Translations under genes and position numbers: made by a program
Source of the DNA: JAWXBA01 sp048499805
GTDB lineage: Bacteria > Gemmatimonadota > Gemmatimonadetes > Gemmatimonadales > GWC2-71-9
Length of the DNA: 64,000 bases
Reading direction: 5' to 3'
NCBI GenBank assembly: GCA_048499805.1
Contig: JASNZF010000003.1
Coordinates: forward strand, 527,468-591,467
The notes under the pieces: generated by a model
Told to the model about the DNA's origin: nothing
Databases searched by the model: none
What the model saw: only the letters and a program-made list of their open reading frames with translations
In this document: piece after piece, positions 8,706 to 17,830 of the stretch
Numbering within the stretch: the stretch's first letter is position 1
How the letters are laid out: the number at the start of each line of letters is the position of its first letter

Positions 8706-10079
8706 ATGATGTCACGGCCTGTCTTCGCGCTCCTGCTTGGGGCGTGCTGTACCATGGGAATCGTGGAACCGGCGGCCGCCCAGGGTGCCGGGATCGACTC
8801 GGTCCAGGCGGGACTCCGTCGGCTGACCGCCCGGCTCGAGGCGCTGGAGGCGGGGAGCTGCCCCTCCGCACCGCTGGTCTTGCCCCGGATCCCGCCCGGC
8901 AGCCCCGGGCTCGACTCGCTGGCCGCCGGCCTGGCGCGGCTGGCCGCCCGGATCGACCTGGTGACGGTGGCCCGGTGCCAGGTGGCAGGGCGGCCGGTTA
9001 CCGCTGACCCGGTGGTGGATGAACTCGCCGCGCTCCGGGCGGCCGCCGAGGCAGCGGTCAGCGCGGCCCAGCCGGAGGGTGCGGTCGCCCCCGCTGACAC
9101 CCAGTTCGTCAGCCGCCAGCGCAATCTCTCGGCGTTCAACCCTGAGATCAGCGCCACCGGCGACCTCCGGTTCGTGGGGCGCGAGGGGGCCGCCCCCCGC
9201 GACCACGCCCAGCTGAGCGAGGTCGAACTCTCCTTCCAATCGGCCCTCGACCCCTATTCCCACACCAAGCTCTTCCTGACCTTCGGCGAGGAGGAGATCG
9301 GGGTGGAAGAGGGATACATCTACTACACCGGGCTGCCCGGGCGGCTGCGGGTCGATGCCGGCAAGTTCCGCCAGGCGATCGGCGACCTGAACCGCTGGCA
9401 CGCCCACGCCCTGCCGCAGAGCGAGTACCCCCTGGTCTACCGGCGCTTCCTGGGCGATGAGGGCCTCGCCGGCGTGGGCGTGTCGCTCTACACTGCGCTG
9501 CCGGTGGCCCTCGCCGGCGGGACGCACGAGGTCTGGTTCCAGGCCACCTCGGCCGAGAGCGAGCCGCTCTACGCCAACAGCCGGCAGCCGACCTTCCTTG
9601 GGCGGCTCCAGAACTTCTGGCAGCTGAGCCGCAGCACCTACCTCCAGCTTGGCGCCACGGCGACCGGCGGCAACGCCGCCTCCGAGGAGCTGGCAAGCCG
9701 CCTGGTGGGGGCCGACCTTCGGCTCACCTGGCGGCCGCCCGCCAGCGGCACCCGGCAGGACGTGACGATCCGCGCCGAGGGGTATCGCCTGCGGACCACG
9801 CAGGCCGGGGTCCGGACCACCCGCCATGGCGGCTTCGTCGATGCCCAGGTCAAGGCCGGGCCGCGCTGGGTCCTCGGGATGCGCTACGACAACAGCGAGG
9901 CGCCCGGCGGGGACCCCGACGCCGAGTGGGCGATCGTCCCGACCCTGAGCTGGTGGCAGAGCGAGTTCGTGCGCCTGCGTCTCGAGGGGTCCCGGCACCA
10001 GACCGCCCTGGGTGCCCGCAGCCAGATCGCACTGCAGGTGGTCTGGGCGATGGGACCCCACAAGCATGAAGTCTTCTGA
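8706..10079 (+). CDS. Porin-like outer-membrane protein of the metal-uptake cluster
   Basis: 457 residues. A signal peptide (ending near PAAAQ) is followed by a predicted coiled coil at about residues 25-115 (GLRRLTARLEALEAG, GLARLAARIDLV). The rest is a beta-barrel with alternating strands (ELSFQSALDPYSHTKLFLTF, LRVDAGKFRQAIGDLNRWHAH). The coiled-coil-plus-barrel design resembles trimeric porins of the O/P type. It lies 33 bases before a zinc/manganese-type solute-binding protein, so passage of metal or metal chelates across the outer membrane is plausible but not shown. GGAGG at 8696-8700 supports ATG 8706; the longer frame from GTG 8649 has no such site. There is no TonB plug domain. Confidence 0.7.
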   Translation: MMSRPVFALLLGACCTMGIVEPAAAQGAGIDSVQAGLRRLTARLEALEAGSCPSAPLVLPRIPPGSPGLDSLAAGLARLAARIDLVTVARCQVAGRPVTADPVVDELAALRAAAEAAVSAAQPEGAVAPADTQFVSRQRNLSAFNPEISATGDLRFVGREGAAPRDHAQLSEVELSFQSALDPYSHTKLFLTFGEEEIGVEEGYIYYTGLPGRLRVDAGKFRQAIGDLNRWHAHALPQSEYPLVYRRFLGDEGLAGVGVSLYTALPVALAGGTHEVWFQATSAESEPLYANSRQPTFLGRLQNFWQLSRSTYLQLGATATGGNAASEELASRLVGADLRLTWRPPASGTRQDVTIRAEGYRLRTTQAGVRTTRHGGFVDAQVKAGPRWVLGMRYDNSEAPGGDPDAEWAIVPTLSWWQSEFVRLRLEGSRHQTALGARSQIALQVVWAMGPHKHEVF

Positions 10080-10112
10080 TCTCGGGACCACCGGTCCTGG
10101 AGGGATAGCGTG

Positions 10113-11141
10113 ATGCTGACACTGTTGCTTGCCGTGCTTGCCACGGCCCCCTTGCCGGAAGCCCCCCAGGCCGCGCCGGTCCGGGTGGTGACCAGCCTGA
10201 CCACCTATGCCGCCATCGCCCGCGAGGTTGTCGGCGACCAGGGGACCGTTACCTCCATCGCCCTCGGCGACGAGGATCCCCATTTCGTGCAGCCCAAGCC
10301 CAGCTTCGTATCGCTGCTGCGCAACGCCGACCTCTTCGTGACCACGGGGCTCGACCTGGAGCTCTGGGTCCCGACGCTGCTCGACCGGGCCGGCAATCGC
10401 AAGGTGACGGAGGGGGGACCGGGGTACGTGACCGCCTACACCGGTATCAACCTGATGGAGGTGCCGGTCGGCGCGGTGAGCCGGACCGGTGGCGACATCC
10501 ACATCGGCGGCAATCCGCACATCCATACCGACCCGGTCAACGCCATCATCATCTCGCGCAACATCCTGGTGGGGCTGCGGCGGGTGGCCCCGGCACAGGC
10601 GGCCTACTTCACCGGCCGCCAGCAGGACTTCGAGCGCCGGGTCCTGGAGGCGCTCCTTGGGGCCGAGCTGGTGCGCATCCTGACGCCCGCCACGGCGTTC
10701 AACCTGCTCAACACCAACCAGCTGGACGGGTTCCTGACCCGGACGATGCTCGAGGGCAAGCCATTGGCGTCACGGCTGGGCGGCTGGCTCCAGCAGGCGG
10801 AACCCCTCCGGGGGATGAGCATGACCTGCTACCACAAGGAGTGGGCGTACTTCACCCGCCGGTTCGGGATCGAGTGCATCGCCTTCATCGAGGCCAAGCC
10901 CGGGATCCCGCCGACCCCGGGGCATGTCCAGGAGGTGATCGCCCTGATGCGGGACCGCAAGGTGCCGGCGCTCTTCGCCTCCAACTACTTCAGCCGCAGC
11001 CAGATCGCCCAGGTGGCGGAGCGCACCGGCGCCACCGCGGTGGTGGTGCCCGAGAACACCGAGGGGGCGCCCGGCGTGACCACCTACTTCGACCTCGTGA
11101 ACACCTGGCTCAACGAGCTGATCGCGGTGTACCGTCACTAG
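10113..11141 (+). CDS. Metal ABC transporter solute-binding protein (ZnuA/TroA family)
   Basis: 342 residues with a short signal peptide. It is a cluster A-I periplasmic binding protein for Zn2+/Mn2+. Candidate metal ligands are His57 (GDEDPHFVQPKPS), His136/His138 and Asp140 (GNPHIHTDP) and His241 (CYHKEWAYF). The long helix linking the two lobes fits the span between the second and third. Overlapping GTG (10110) and ATG (10113) starts share the GGAGGG at 10099-10104; ATG is preferred. The permease gene starts nine bases after the stop. No ATPase gene is adjacent. Confidence 0.88.
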   Translation: MLTLLLAVLATAPLPEAPQAAPVRVVTSLTTYAAIAREVVGDQGTVTSIALGDEDPHFVQPKPSFVSLLRNADLFVTTGLDLELWVPTLLDRAGNRKVTEGGPGYVTAYTGINLMEVPVGAVSRTGGDIHIGGNPHIHTDPVNAIIISRNILVGLRRVAPAQAAYFTGRQQDFERRVLEALLGAELVRILTPATAFNLLNTNQLDGFLTRTMLEGKPLASRLGGWLQQAEPLRGMSMTCYHKEWAYFTRRFGIECIAFIEAKPGIPPTPGHVQEVIALMRDRKVPALFASNYFSRSQIAQVAERTGATAVVVPENTEGAPGVTTYFDLVNTWLNELIAVYRH

Positions 11142-11150
11142 GAGTCCGGC

Positions 11151-11969
11151 ATGCTGGAACTGATGCTCCCCCCGCTGGTGGCCTGCCTGGTCATCGTCGC
11201 GATCCACTCGTACCTCGGGCTGCACGTCATCGCGCGCGAGGTCATCTTCGTGGACCTGTCGCTGGCCCAGGTCGCCGCGCTTGGCTCCACCGCCGCCCTG
11301 GTGGCCGGGGCCCAGCCCGACTCCCCCACGGCGCTGCTGTGGGCCCTGGCGTTCACGACGGTGGGAGCGGCGCTCTTCGCCCTCAGCCGCACCGGTGACC
11401 ATGGCAAGGTGCCGCAGGAGGCGATCATCGGGATCGTCTATGTCGTCGCCAGCGCCGCGGCCATCCTGCTCGCCGATCGCACCGCGCACGGCGGCGATGC
11501 CATCAAGGACATCCTGGTGGGCAGCATCCTCTGGGTCACCTGGCCGACCATCATCCGGCTGGCGATCGTCTACGCGCTCATCGGGATGGTGCACGTGATG
11601 CTGCGGCACCGGTTCCTGACCATCTCGTTCGAGCCGGCCACGGCGCTGGGGAAGGGCTGGAGGATCCGCTGGTGGGACTTCCTGTTCTACCTGACCTTCG
11701 GGGTGGTGATCACCTTCTCGGTGCCGATCGCCGGGGTGCTCCTGGTCTTCTCGTTCCTGGTGGTGCCCGCCGCGATCGCGTTCCAGTTCACCGAGGACCG
11801 CCGCACGATGGCGCTCATCGCGTGGACTGCCGGCTTGCTGGCGTCGGCGCTGGGGATCGGGGTGTCGTTCCAGTTCGACCTGCCCACCGGCCCGCTGATC
11901 GTGGTGATGTTCGGGCTGCTGCTGGTGGTGTCGCTGGTGCTGGGAAGGATGGTGCGCCAGGCGGCGTAG
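11151..11969 (+). CDS. Metal ABC transporter permease (ABC-3/ZnuB family)
   Basis: This 272-residue inner-membrane protein has about eight hydrophobic helices. It matches the ABC-3 permease family that carries Zn2+, Mn2+ or Fe2+ delivered by a ZnuA-type binding protein. Family signs are the conserved early segment HVIAREVIFVDLSLAQVAALG and the late helix pair LVFSFLVVPAAIAFQFT. GGAG sits seven bases before the ATG, and it is the last gene of the cluster starting at 8304. The expected ATP-binding subunit is absent: 30 bases after the stop the next gene runs in from the other strand. The ATPase must be encoded elsewhere. Confidence 0.88.
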   Translation: MLELMLPPLVACLVIVAIHSYLGLHVIAREVIFVDLSLAQVAALGSTAALVAGAQPDSPTALLWALAFTTVGAALFALSRTGDHGKVPQEAIIGIVYVVASAAAILLADRTAHGGDAIKDILVGSILWVTWPTIIRLAIVYALIGMVHVMLRHRFLTISFEPATALGKGWRIRWWDFLFYLTFGVVITFSVPIAGVLLVFSFLVVPAAIAFQFTEDRRTMALIAWTAGLLASALGIGVSFQFDLPTGPLIVVMFGLLLVVSLVLGRMVRQAA

Positions 11970-11998
11970 CCGCGTGGGGCACGCCGCCCGGGCGGGCC

Positions 11999-13315
11999 CT
12001 AGGGCACCTGCCCGGCCGGCTGGACGTCGGTCATCTGCAGCTGGCCCTCGCTGGAGGCCACGATCGTGGCCACGGTGGCGTCCCCGGTCACGTTGACCGC
12101 GGTGCGCACCATGTCCAGCAGCCGGTCCACGCCCAGGATCAGCGCGATCCCCGCGCTCGGGATCCCCACCGCCTCGAGGATGATCACCAGCATGATGATC
12201 CCCGCGCCCGGCACCGCCGCGGTGCCGATGCTGGCCAGGACCGCGGTCAGCACGATAGTCAGCTGCCCCCCGAGTCCGATGCCCATCCCCAGCGTCTGGG
12301 CAATGAACACCGCCGCCACCGCCTGGTAGAGCGCGGTGCCGTCCATGTTGATCGTGGCGCCCAGCGGCAGCACGAAGGAGGACACCTCCTCCGACACCCC
12401 CAGCCGCTCCTCGGCGGTCTTCATCGTGAGCGGGAGGGTGGCGCCGCTGGAGCTGGTCGAGAACGCCAGCAGCTGCACCGGCAGCATCTCGCGCATGAAG
12501 CGGGTGACCTTCACCCCGCTGAACAGCCGCAACAGGGTCGGGTAGGTGACGAACCCCATGAAGCCCAGGCCGAGCAGGACCGCGATCATGTAGTACCCCA
12601 GGGCGCCCAGCAGGGTCAGGATCTCGCCCAGGTTGTTCCCGGCCACCGAGGTGATCGTCGCCGCCATCAGCGCAAAGACGCCCACCGGGGCGGCGATCAT
12701 GATCATCTCCACCATCCGGATCACCACCGCCTGCATCCCGTCCACCACCGCCAGCACCGGGGTGCGCTTGTCCTCCGGGACCTGGATCAGCGCGATGCCG
12801 ATGATCAGTGCCACGAACACCACCTGCAGCATGCTGGAGTTGTTGCCGAACGCCGCGATGGCATTCTCGGGCACGATGTCCACCAGGATCTGCAGCGGCG
12901 GGCGTGCCTCGGCGGCCTCGGCGGCCTCCACCCCGCTGGCGGCGGCGGCGGCGTAGGTCTCCTGCAGCTCCAGCCGCATCGCCTCGGGCACCGACCGGCC
13001 CGGCTGGAGCGCGTTCACCACCAGCAGGCCCACCGTCACGGCCACCGTGGTGGTGCCGAGGTAGATGGCGATGGTCCGGCCGCCGATCCGCGAGAGCTTC
13101 TTCACGTCGCTCAGGCTGGCCACCCCGCCGATCAGCGAGGTGAGCACCAGCGGCATGGCGATCAGCTTGAGGGAGTTGAGGAAGATGGTGCCGAACGGGG
13201 CCACCCATCGCCCGGTGAAGTCACTCCACCCCTGCGCGGCCGCCAGGATCCCGAAGAGGAGTCCGGCCACCAGGCCGAGGATGATCTGCCAGTGGAGTTG
13301 ACGGTACCAGGGCAT
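11999..13315 (-). CDS. Dicarboxylate/amino acid:cation symporter (DAACS)
   Basis: 438 residues, about eight transmembrane helices plus hairpin loops. DAACS signatures are STSSSGATLPLTMKT and the cation/substrate motif INMDGTALYQ (NMDGT, where the paralogue at 6976 has NMNGT). It probably imports acidic amino acids or C4-dicarboxylates with Na+ or H+. An extra Ala/Glu-rich periplasmic loop (AAAASGVEAAEAAEARP) lies before helix 4. It is downstream of transaldolase on the same strand with an 18-base gap, so it may share the transketolase/transaldolase transcript. The differing motif residue suggests a different substrate from the first symporter (inference). Confidence 0.9.
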   Translation of the reverse strand: MPWYRQLHWQIILGLVAGLLFGILAAAQGWSDFTGRWVAPFGTIFLNSLKLIAMPLVLTSLIGGVASLSDVKKLSRIGGRTIAIYLGTTTVAVTVGLLVVNALQPGRSVPEAMRLELQETYAAAAASGVEAAEAAEARPPLQILVDIVPENAIAAFGNNSSMLQVVFVALIIGIALIQVPEDKRTPVLAVVDGMQAVVIRMVEMIMIAAPVGVFALMAATITSVAGNNLGEILTLLGALGYYMIAVLLGLGFMGFVTYPTLLRLFSGVKVTRFMREMLPVQLLAFSTSSSGATLPLTMKTAEERLGVSEEVSSFVLPLGATINMDGTALYQAVAAVFIAQTLGMGIGLGGQLTIVLTAVLASIGTAAVPGAGIIMLVIILEAVGIPSAGIALILGVDRLLDMVRTAVNVTGDATVATIVASSEGQLQMTDVQPAGQVP

Positions 13316-13333
13316 GGGCCTGCCTTTCGGGTG

Positions 13334-14428
13334 TCAGGTGACCAGGGCGGTCGCCTTGGCGTCGATGCCGGCAAGCAGGGACTCGTAGCTCGCCGCGAAC
13401 TTGGCCACCCCGTCCTCCTCGAGGAACCGGGTCACCTCGTCCATCGCGATCCCCGCCTCGGCTAGTGCCGCGAGGGTCGGCGCGGGGTCCGCATCCGCAA
13501 TCCGCACCACCGGGGCGCCGTGGTCCCGGTAGGCCCGGAAGGTGTCCGGCGGCAGGGTGTTGACGGTGTCCGGGGCCACCAGCGCCTCGACATAGTAGGT
13601 GTCGGGAAGCGCCGGGTCCTTGGTGCTGGTCGAGGCCCAGAGCGGCCGCTGCACCCGCGCCCCGTGCGAGTAGAGCGACTCCCACCGCTCCCCGGCGAAC
13701 GCCGCCTGGAATCCCCTGTAGGCCGCCCGGGCATTGGCGATCGCCGCCCGGCTCCGGAGCTCCGGCCGCGAGGCGGCCTCGAGCAGCGGGTCGATCCGGG
13801 TGTCCACCCGGCTCACGAAGAAGCTGGCCACCGAGACCACCGAGCCGATCGGCTGGCCCCCGGCCACCCGCGTCTCCAGCCCGGCCAGGTACGCCTCGAT
13901 CACCGCCGCATGCCGCTCGACGGCGAACAGCAGCGTCACGTTCACGTTGATCCCCGCGGCAATGCTCGCCTCGACGGCCCGCAGCCCCGGCACGGTGCCG
14001 GGAATCTTGATCATCGCGTTGGGACGGTTCACGGCCTTCCAGAGCCGCTGCGCCTCCGCGATGGTGCCCTCGGTATCGTACGCCAGCGTGGGCGACACCT
14101 CGAGCGACACCAGCCCGTCCCCGCCGTTGGTGGCGGCGTAGGTGCCCAGGAAGGCGTCGCACGCCGCCTGGACATCGGCCACCGCCAGCGCCTCGAAGAT
14201 CGCGGCGGCGTCGAGCCCGTCACCGGCAAGCCGACGGATGTCGTCATCGTAGTCGGTGCTGCCGGCGATCGCCTTCTCGAAGATCGTCGGGTTGGAGGTC
14301 ATGCCCTTGAGGCCGTCCTCGCGGATCAGCCGGGCCAGCTCGCCCGAGGCCATCAGGTCGCGGGTGATGAAGTCGTACCACGGGCTCTGGCCCAGGTTGC
14401 CCAGCGCCACCAGGGGGTTGCTGCTCAT
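13334..14428 (-). CDS. tal: Transaldolase
   Basis: 364 residues. Transaldolase moves a dihydroxyacetone unit between sugar phosphates in the non-oxidative pentose phosphate pathway. Family blocks: GMTSNPTIFEKAI near the N-terminus, YDTEGTI, the Schiff-base lysine in NAMIKIPGT, NVNVTLLFAVERH and LWASTSTKDP. The length and the C-terminal EVTRFLEEDGVAKFAASYE fit the longer bacterial transaldolase subfamily. ATG 14428 has GGAGG five bases upstream. It overlaps the transketolase stop (ATGA), so the two are translationally coupled. The longer in-frame extension lies inside the transketolase gene and is not real. Confidence 0.93.
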   Translation of the reverse strand: MSSNPLVALGNLGQSPWYDFITRDLMASGELARLIREDGLKGMTSNPTIFEKAIAGSTDYDDDIRRLAGDGLDAAAIFEALAVADVQAACDAFLGTYAATNGGDGLVSLEVSPTLAYDTEGTIAEAQRLWKAVNRPNAMIKIPGTVPGLRAVEASIAAGINVNVTLLFAVERHAAVIEAYLAGLETRVAGGQPIGSVVSVASFFVSRVDTRIDPLLEAASRPELRSRAAIANARAAYRGFQAAFAGERWESLYSHGARVQRPLWASTSTKDPALPDTYYVEALVAPDTVNTLPPDTFRAYRDHGAPVVRIADADPAPTLAALAEAGIAMDEVTRFLEEDGVAKFAASYESLLAGIDAKATALVT

Positions 14429-16467
14429 GAGGTCCTCCGGGTCCGCACCCGCCGGATCTCGGCGGCGGCGTGCTCTGGGGTGAAGCCGAACTGCGCGAAC
14501 AGCACCTCGCCGGGAGCGGAGGCCCCGAACCGGTCCAGGGCGATGGCCGCACCGGCATCGCCGATCCAGCGCTCCCAGCCGAAGCTGGAGGCCGCCTCGA
14601 TCGAGACCCGGGCCCGGATCGCCGCCGGCAGCACCGCCTCCCGATACTCGGCCGGCTGGGCCCGGAACAACTCCCAGCTCGGCAGCGACACGACCCGGGT
14701 GGGAATGCCCTCCGCCAGGAGCGCCTGCGCAGCGCCCAGGGCCACGTGCACCTCGGACCCGGTGGCGATCAGGATCGCCTCCGGTGCGGTGGGCGGGTCG
14801 AACAGCACATAGCCGCCCCGCGCGGTGCCGGCGGCGGTCGTGGCGGACACCATCGGCAGTTTCTGGCGGGTCAGGATCAGTGCCGTTGGTCCCTCGGTCC
14901 GCCGCATCGCGACGGCCCACGCCTCGCGGGTCTCGTGGGCGTCGGCCGGCCGGAGCACAACCAGCCCGGGGATGCCCCGCAGCATGGCCAGGTGCTCGAT
15001 CGGCTGGTGGGTCGGCCCGTCCTCGCCCACGCCGATCGAGTCGTGGGTGAAGATGTAGATCGTGGGCAGCCCCATCAGCGCGGCCAGCCGGATCGCCGGC
15101 TTCATGTAGTCGGCAAAGACCAGGAAGGTGCTGCCGTACGGCCGGAATCCGCCGTGGGCCGCGATCCCGTTCATCACCGCCCCCATCCCGTGCTCGCGGA
15201 TGCCCCAGGCGATGCTGCGACCCGCTTCGGTGGCGGTGATCATCCCGCCCTGCTTGAGGACCGTCCCCGTGCTCCCGGCCAGGTCGGCCGAACCGCCGAT
15301 CAGGGTGGGCACCGCCTGCGAAAGCGCGTTGAGCGAGGCGGCGGAGGCCTGTCGCGTGGCCAGGCCATCCACCCCGTCGAAGGTCGGGAGTCCCGCGTCC
15401 CAATTGGCGGGCAGCGCGTGGCGCAGCGCCAGGTCGAGCGCCTCGGCGCGATCCGGGTGCGCGGCGGACCACACCGCAGAGTTGGCCTTCCAGTTCGCGA
15501 ACCACTCGGCTCCCCGGGCGACGCACTCTCCCATGTGGGCGCGGGCGTCGTCCGGCACATGGAAGGCCTCGTCAGGCCACCCCATGATCGCCTTGGTGCG
15601 GCGGATTTCCTCGGCGCCGAGGGGGGCGCCGTGGGATTCCGAGGTGTTGCGCTTGGTTGGGGCGGGGTCGGCGATGATGGTCCGGAGGATGATCAGGGTG
15701 GGGCGGTCGTCGTGGTCGATGGCGGCCTGCATGGCCCCGGCGATCCCCTCCAGGTCGTTGCCGTGGTCCACTCGGAGGACATGCCAGCCATAGGCGGCAA
15801 ACCGGCCCCCGACATCCTCGCTGAAGCTCAGGTCGGTGGAGCCATCGATGGTGATCCGGTTGTCATCATAGACCAGGGTCAGCTTGCCGAGCTGGAGGTG
15901 GCCCGCCAGCGAGGCGGCCTCGCTTGCGACACCTTCCATCAGGTCGCCGTCGCTCACGAACGCCCAGGTGCGGTGGTCGATGATCGTGTGCCCCGGCGTG
16001 TTGCAGCGCGCCGCCAGGAGGCGCTCGGCGAGGGCCATGCCGACCGCGTTGCCGACCCCCTGTCCCAGGGGACCGGTGGTCGTTTCCACCCCGGCGGTGT
16101 GGCCCCTCTCGGGGTGGCCCGGGGTTTTCGACCCCCACTGCCGGAAGTTCCGGATGTCGTCGAGGGAGAGGTCGTACCCGGTCAGGTGCAGGAGCGAGTA
16201 GAGCAGCATCGAGGCATGGCCGCAGGAGAGCACGAACCGGTCGCGGTCCAGCCAGTCGGGGTTCCGGGGGTCGTGCTTGAGGAACTGGGTCCAGAGCACG
16301 TAGGCCGCGGGGGCCAGCGCCATCGGGGTGCCGGGGTGGCCGGAATTGGCCTGCTGCACGGCATCCATCGCCAGCGCCCGGATGGTGTTGATGCTGCGCC
16401 AGGCCGGGGTGAGGAACGCGGCGTCGGCAGCGGTGGGGGCCGCGGCGGCAGTCGGATGGGTCGTCAG
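14425..16467 (-). CDS. tkt: Transketolase
   Basis: Thiamine-diphosphate enzyme of the pentose phosphate pathway, about 680 residues as drawn. Family motifs in order: SINTIRALAMDAVQQANSG, GHPGTPMALAP, the ThDP/Mg motif starting GDLMEGVASEAASLAGHL and running to NRITIDG, and in the pyrimidine domain FTHDSIGVGEDGPTHQP. The start is uncertain. The family-like sequence begins near 16467, where the only suitable codon is CTG with GAGG eight bases upstream. In-frame GTGs at 16581 and 16614 would add an unusual Pro/Leu-rich tail. The gene overlaps transaldolase by four bases and is transcribed divergently from the VOC gene. Confidence 0.92.
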   Translation of the reverse strand: MTTHPTAAAAPTAADAAFLTPAWRSINTIRALAMDAVQQANSGHPGTPMALAPAAYVLWTQFLKHDPRNPDWLDRDRFVLSCGHASMLLYSLLHLTGYDLSLDDIRNFRQWGSKTPGHPERGHTAGVETTTGPLGQGVGNAVGMALAERLLAARCNTPGHTIIDHRTWAFVSDGDLMEGVASEAASLAGHLQLGKLTLVYDDNRITIDGSTDLSFSEDVGGRFAAYGWHVLRVDHGNDLEGIAGAMQAAIDHDDRPTLIILRTIIADPAPTKRNTSESHGAPLGAEEIRRTKAIMGWPDEAFHVPDDARAHMGECVARGAEWFANWKANSAVWSAAHPDRAEALDLALRHALPANWDAGLPTFDGVDGLATRQASAASLNALSQAVPTLIGGSADLAGSTGTVLKQGGMITATEAGRSIAWGIREHGMGAVMNGIAAHGGFRPYGSTFLVFADYMKPAIRLAALMGLPTIYIFTHDSIGVGEDGPTHQPIEHLAMLRGIPGLVVLRPADAHETREAWAVAMRRTEGPTALILTRQKLPMVSATTAAGTARGGYVLFDPPTAPEAILIATGSEVHVALGAAQALLAEGIPTRVVSLPSWELFRAQPAEYREAVLPAAIRARVSIEAASSFGWERWIGDAGAAIALDRFGASAPGEVLFAQFGFTPEHAAAEIRRVRTRRTS

Positions 16468-16664
16468 GGGCGGATCCTCGCGCGGTGCGATACAGGGGTC
16501 GAGGGCGGAAAGGGGAAAGATAACGAGGGGCGGGCAGAGGGGCAGGCGGACACGCCGGACGAGGCCGACGAGGTGGACCACAGTCCTCCAGTTGCCATCC
16601 GGGTACGCCGGCACATATTCTCCAGCGATCCGATCCTCCCTTCCTGTCCAGCCACGATGACGGC

Positions 16665-17081
16665 ATGCACGCCAAGGGCCTGACCCCGATCCTCAACGTC
16701 TCGGACCTCGCGGCCAGCTTTGCCTGGTTCGAGAAGCTGGGCTGGACCAAGGGATGGGAGTGGGGCGACCCCCCCGGCTTTGGCGGGGTCTGTTCCGGCT
16801 CCTGTGAGATCTTCCTCTGCCAGGACGGGCAGGGGGGGCGGGGTCGGGGAGCGAACGCCTCGACCTTCGGCCCGGGCGGAAGCGAGGACCTAGACAAGGG
16901 CGTGTGGATGTCGGTCTGGGTGGACGACGTCGATGCCGTCCACCGGCACTGCGTGGAGCAGGGGCTGGAGGTGGTCTTCCCGCCGGAGGACATGCCCTGG
17001 AACGTGCGCGAGATGCACCTCCGGCACCCCGACGGGCACGTCTTTCGGATCGGCAGGGGGCTGGAGGAGGACGAGGAATAG
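16665..17081 (+). CDS. VOC/glyoxalase-fold protein
   Basis: 138 residues, one vicinal-oxygen-chelate (glyoxalase/bleomycin-resistance) module pair: LTPILNVSDLAASFAWFEKLGW at the start and MSVWVDDVDAVHRHCVEQGLEV to HPDGHVFRIGRG at the end. The closing Asn/His/Glu-type positions (NVREMHLRHPDGH) resemble bleomycin-resistance-like proteins. The family covers glyoxalases, dioxygenases and antibiotic-binding proteins, so the reaction cannot be assigned. It is cytoplasmic; there is no signal peptide. It starts about 50-200 bases from the divergent transketolase, depending on that start. Confidence 0.75.
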   Translation: MHAKGLTPILNVSDLAASFAWFEKLGWTKGWEWGDPPGFGGVCSGSCEIFLCQDGQGGRGRGANASTFGPGGSEDLDKGVWMSVWVDDVDAVHRHCVEQGLEVVFPPEDMPWNVREMHLRHPDGHVFRIGRGLEEDEE

Positions 17082-17225
17082 CTGCCGAGCTTCTCTGCCC
17101 GCCTGCCCGCCGATCCGCCCTCCCCCTGCCCCCCCGCCCCCCTGCCCCCTATCTTTGGGGATTGGCAGCTGCCGAGTGGGGAACCATTGGGGTTCCCGGC
17201 CAGACCAAGCGTATCGTGGGGTAGA

Positions 17226-17636
17226 GTGGCTCGAAAGAAATCGCGTTCCCGTTCGTCCGACTCCTCCAACGGAGCCAGTGCCTCGTCCAGCGTGCTGCGA
17301 CGCTCGGCCGGGCGATCCTATCAGGCGCACCGGGAATGGCTCCTGAGCCTCCACGGCCCGGTCTGCGCCTACTGCGGGGAGCGGACGCCCCCCGAGACCA
17401 TCACCCTCGACCATGTCCGCCCGCGGCGGGGCCAGTCTGCCTACGACCGGCCCGACAACCTCGTCCTCGCCTGCCGCGAGTGCAACTCCGCCAAGGCCGA
17501 CATGCCGTTCCTCGCCTTCCTGCTGGCCCGGCGTTCCCGCGGGGTCTTCCTGCTCCACTATGGCGAGCACCTCTCCGAGCCGATCCTGGACCTGGCCCGG
17601 CAGGCGAGCGAGCGGGCGATGGACGGGGAGGAGTGA
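17226..17636 (+). CDS. HNH endonuclease domain protein
   Basis: 136 residues from a GTG at 17226. A basic, Ser-rich N-terminus (ARKKSRSRSS) precedes an HNH nuclease module: CAYCGERTPPETITLDHVRP carries the first Cys pair and the catalytic DH, then RPDNLVLACRECNSAKAD gives the Asn and second Cys pair. It is a free-standing HNH protein like those widespread in bacterial genomes; whether it acts in repair, restriction or mobility is unknown. An upstream in-frame ATG at 17187 would add a segment that looks non-coding. The last codons (DGEE then TGA) merge into a GAGAAGN repeat array. Confidence 0.75.
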   Translation: MARKKSRSRSSDSSNGASASSSVLRRSAGRSYQAHREWLLSLHGPVCAYCGERTPPETITLDHVRPRRGQSAYDRPDNLVLACRECNSAKADMPFLAFLLARRSRGVFLLHYGEHLSEPILDLARQASERAMDGEE

Positions 17637-17640
17637 GCTG

Positions 17641-17828
17641 GGAGCGAGAAGGGAGAAGCGAGAAGCATGGAGCAAAGAGCAATGAGCGGGGGTAGGGAGT
17701 AGGAGTGAAAAGTACGAAGCGGGGTCCGGGGTAGCCCGGATCCCGCTTCTTGATGCATGGAACCCCTGATTCGCCTCTTCCTGCCTCCTCCTCGCTTCTC
17801 CCTTCTCCCTTCTCCCTTCTCCCTTCCC
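17641..17828. repeat. Inverted GAGAAGN heptamer arms around a hairpin
   Basis: A purine-rich array of GAGAAGN heptamers (17641-17668) is matched in inverted orientation by CTTCTCC units (about 17790-17828). The pair occupies the whole gap between the convergent HNH and kgd genes and encloses the hairpin at 17716-17749. Confidence 0.7.
17716..17749. terminator. Bidirectional terminator-like hairpin
   Basis: GAAGCGGGGTCCGGG (17716-17730) pairs over 15 positions, with one G-U, with CCCGGATCCCGCTTC (17735-17749). It lies between convergent gene ends. Confidence 0.6.
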
Positions 17829-17830
17829 CC

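Noticed and set aside
11672..13465. 597-codon plus-strand open frame
   Set aside because: It runs antisense to the DAACS gene and out of frame over the permease; His/Asp/Gln-rich low-complexity sequence, no domain.
17226..17636. HNH gene as part of a restriction or intron/intein system
   Set aside because: No methyltransferase, intron fold or split host gene lies next to it.
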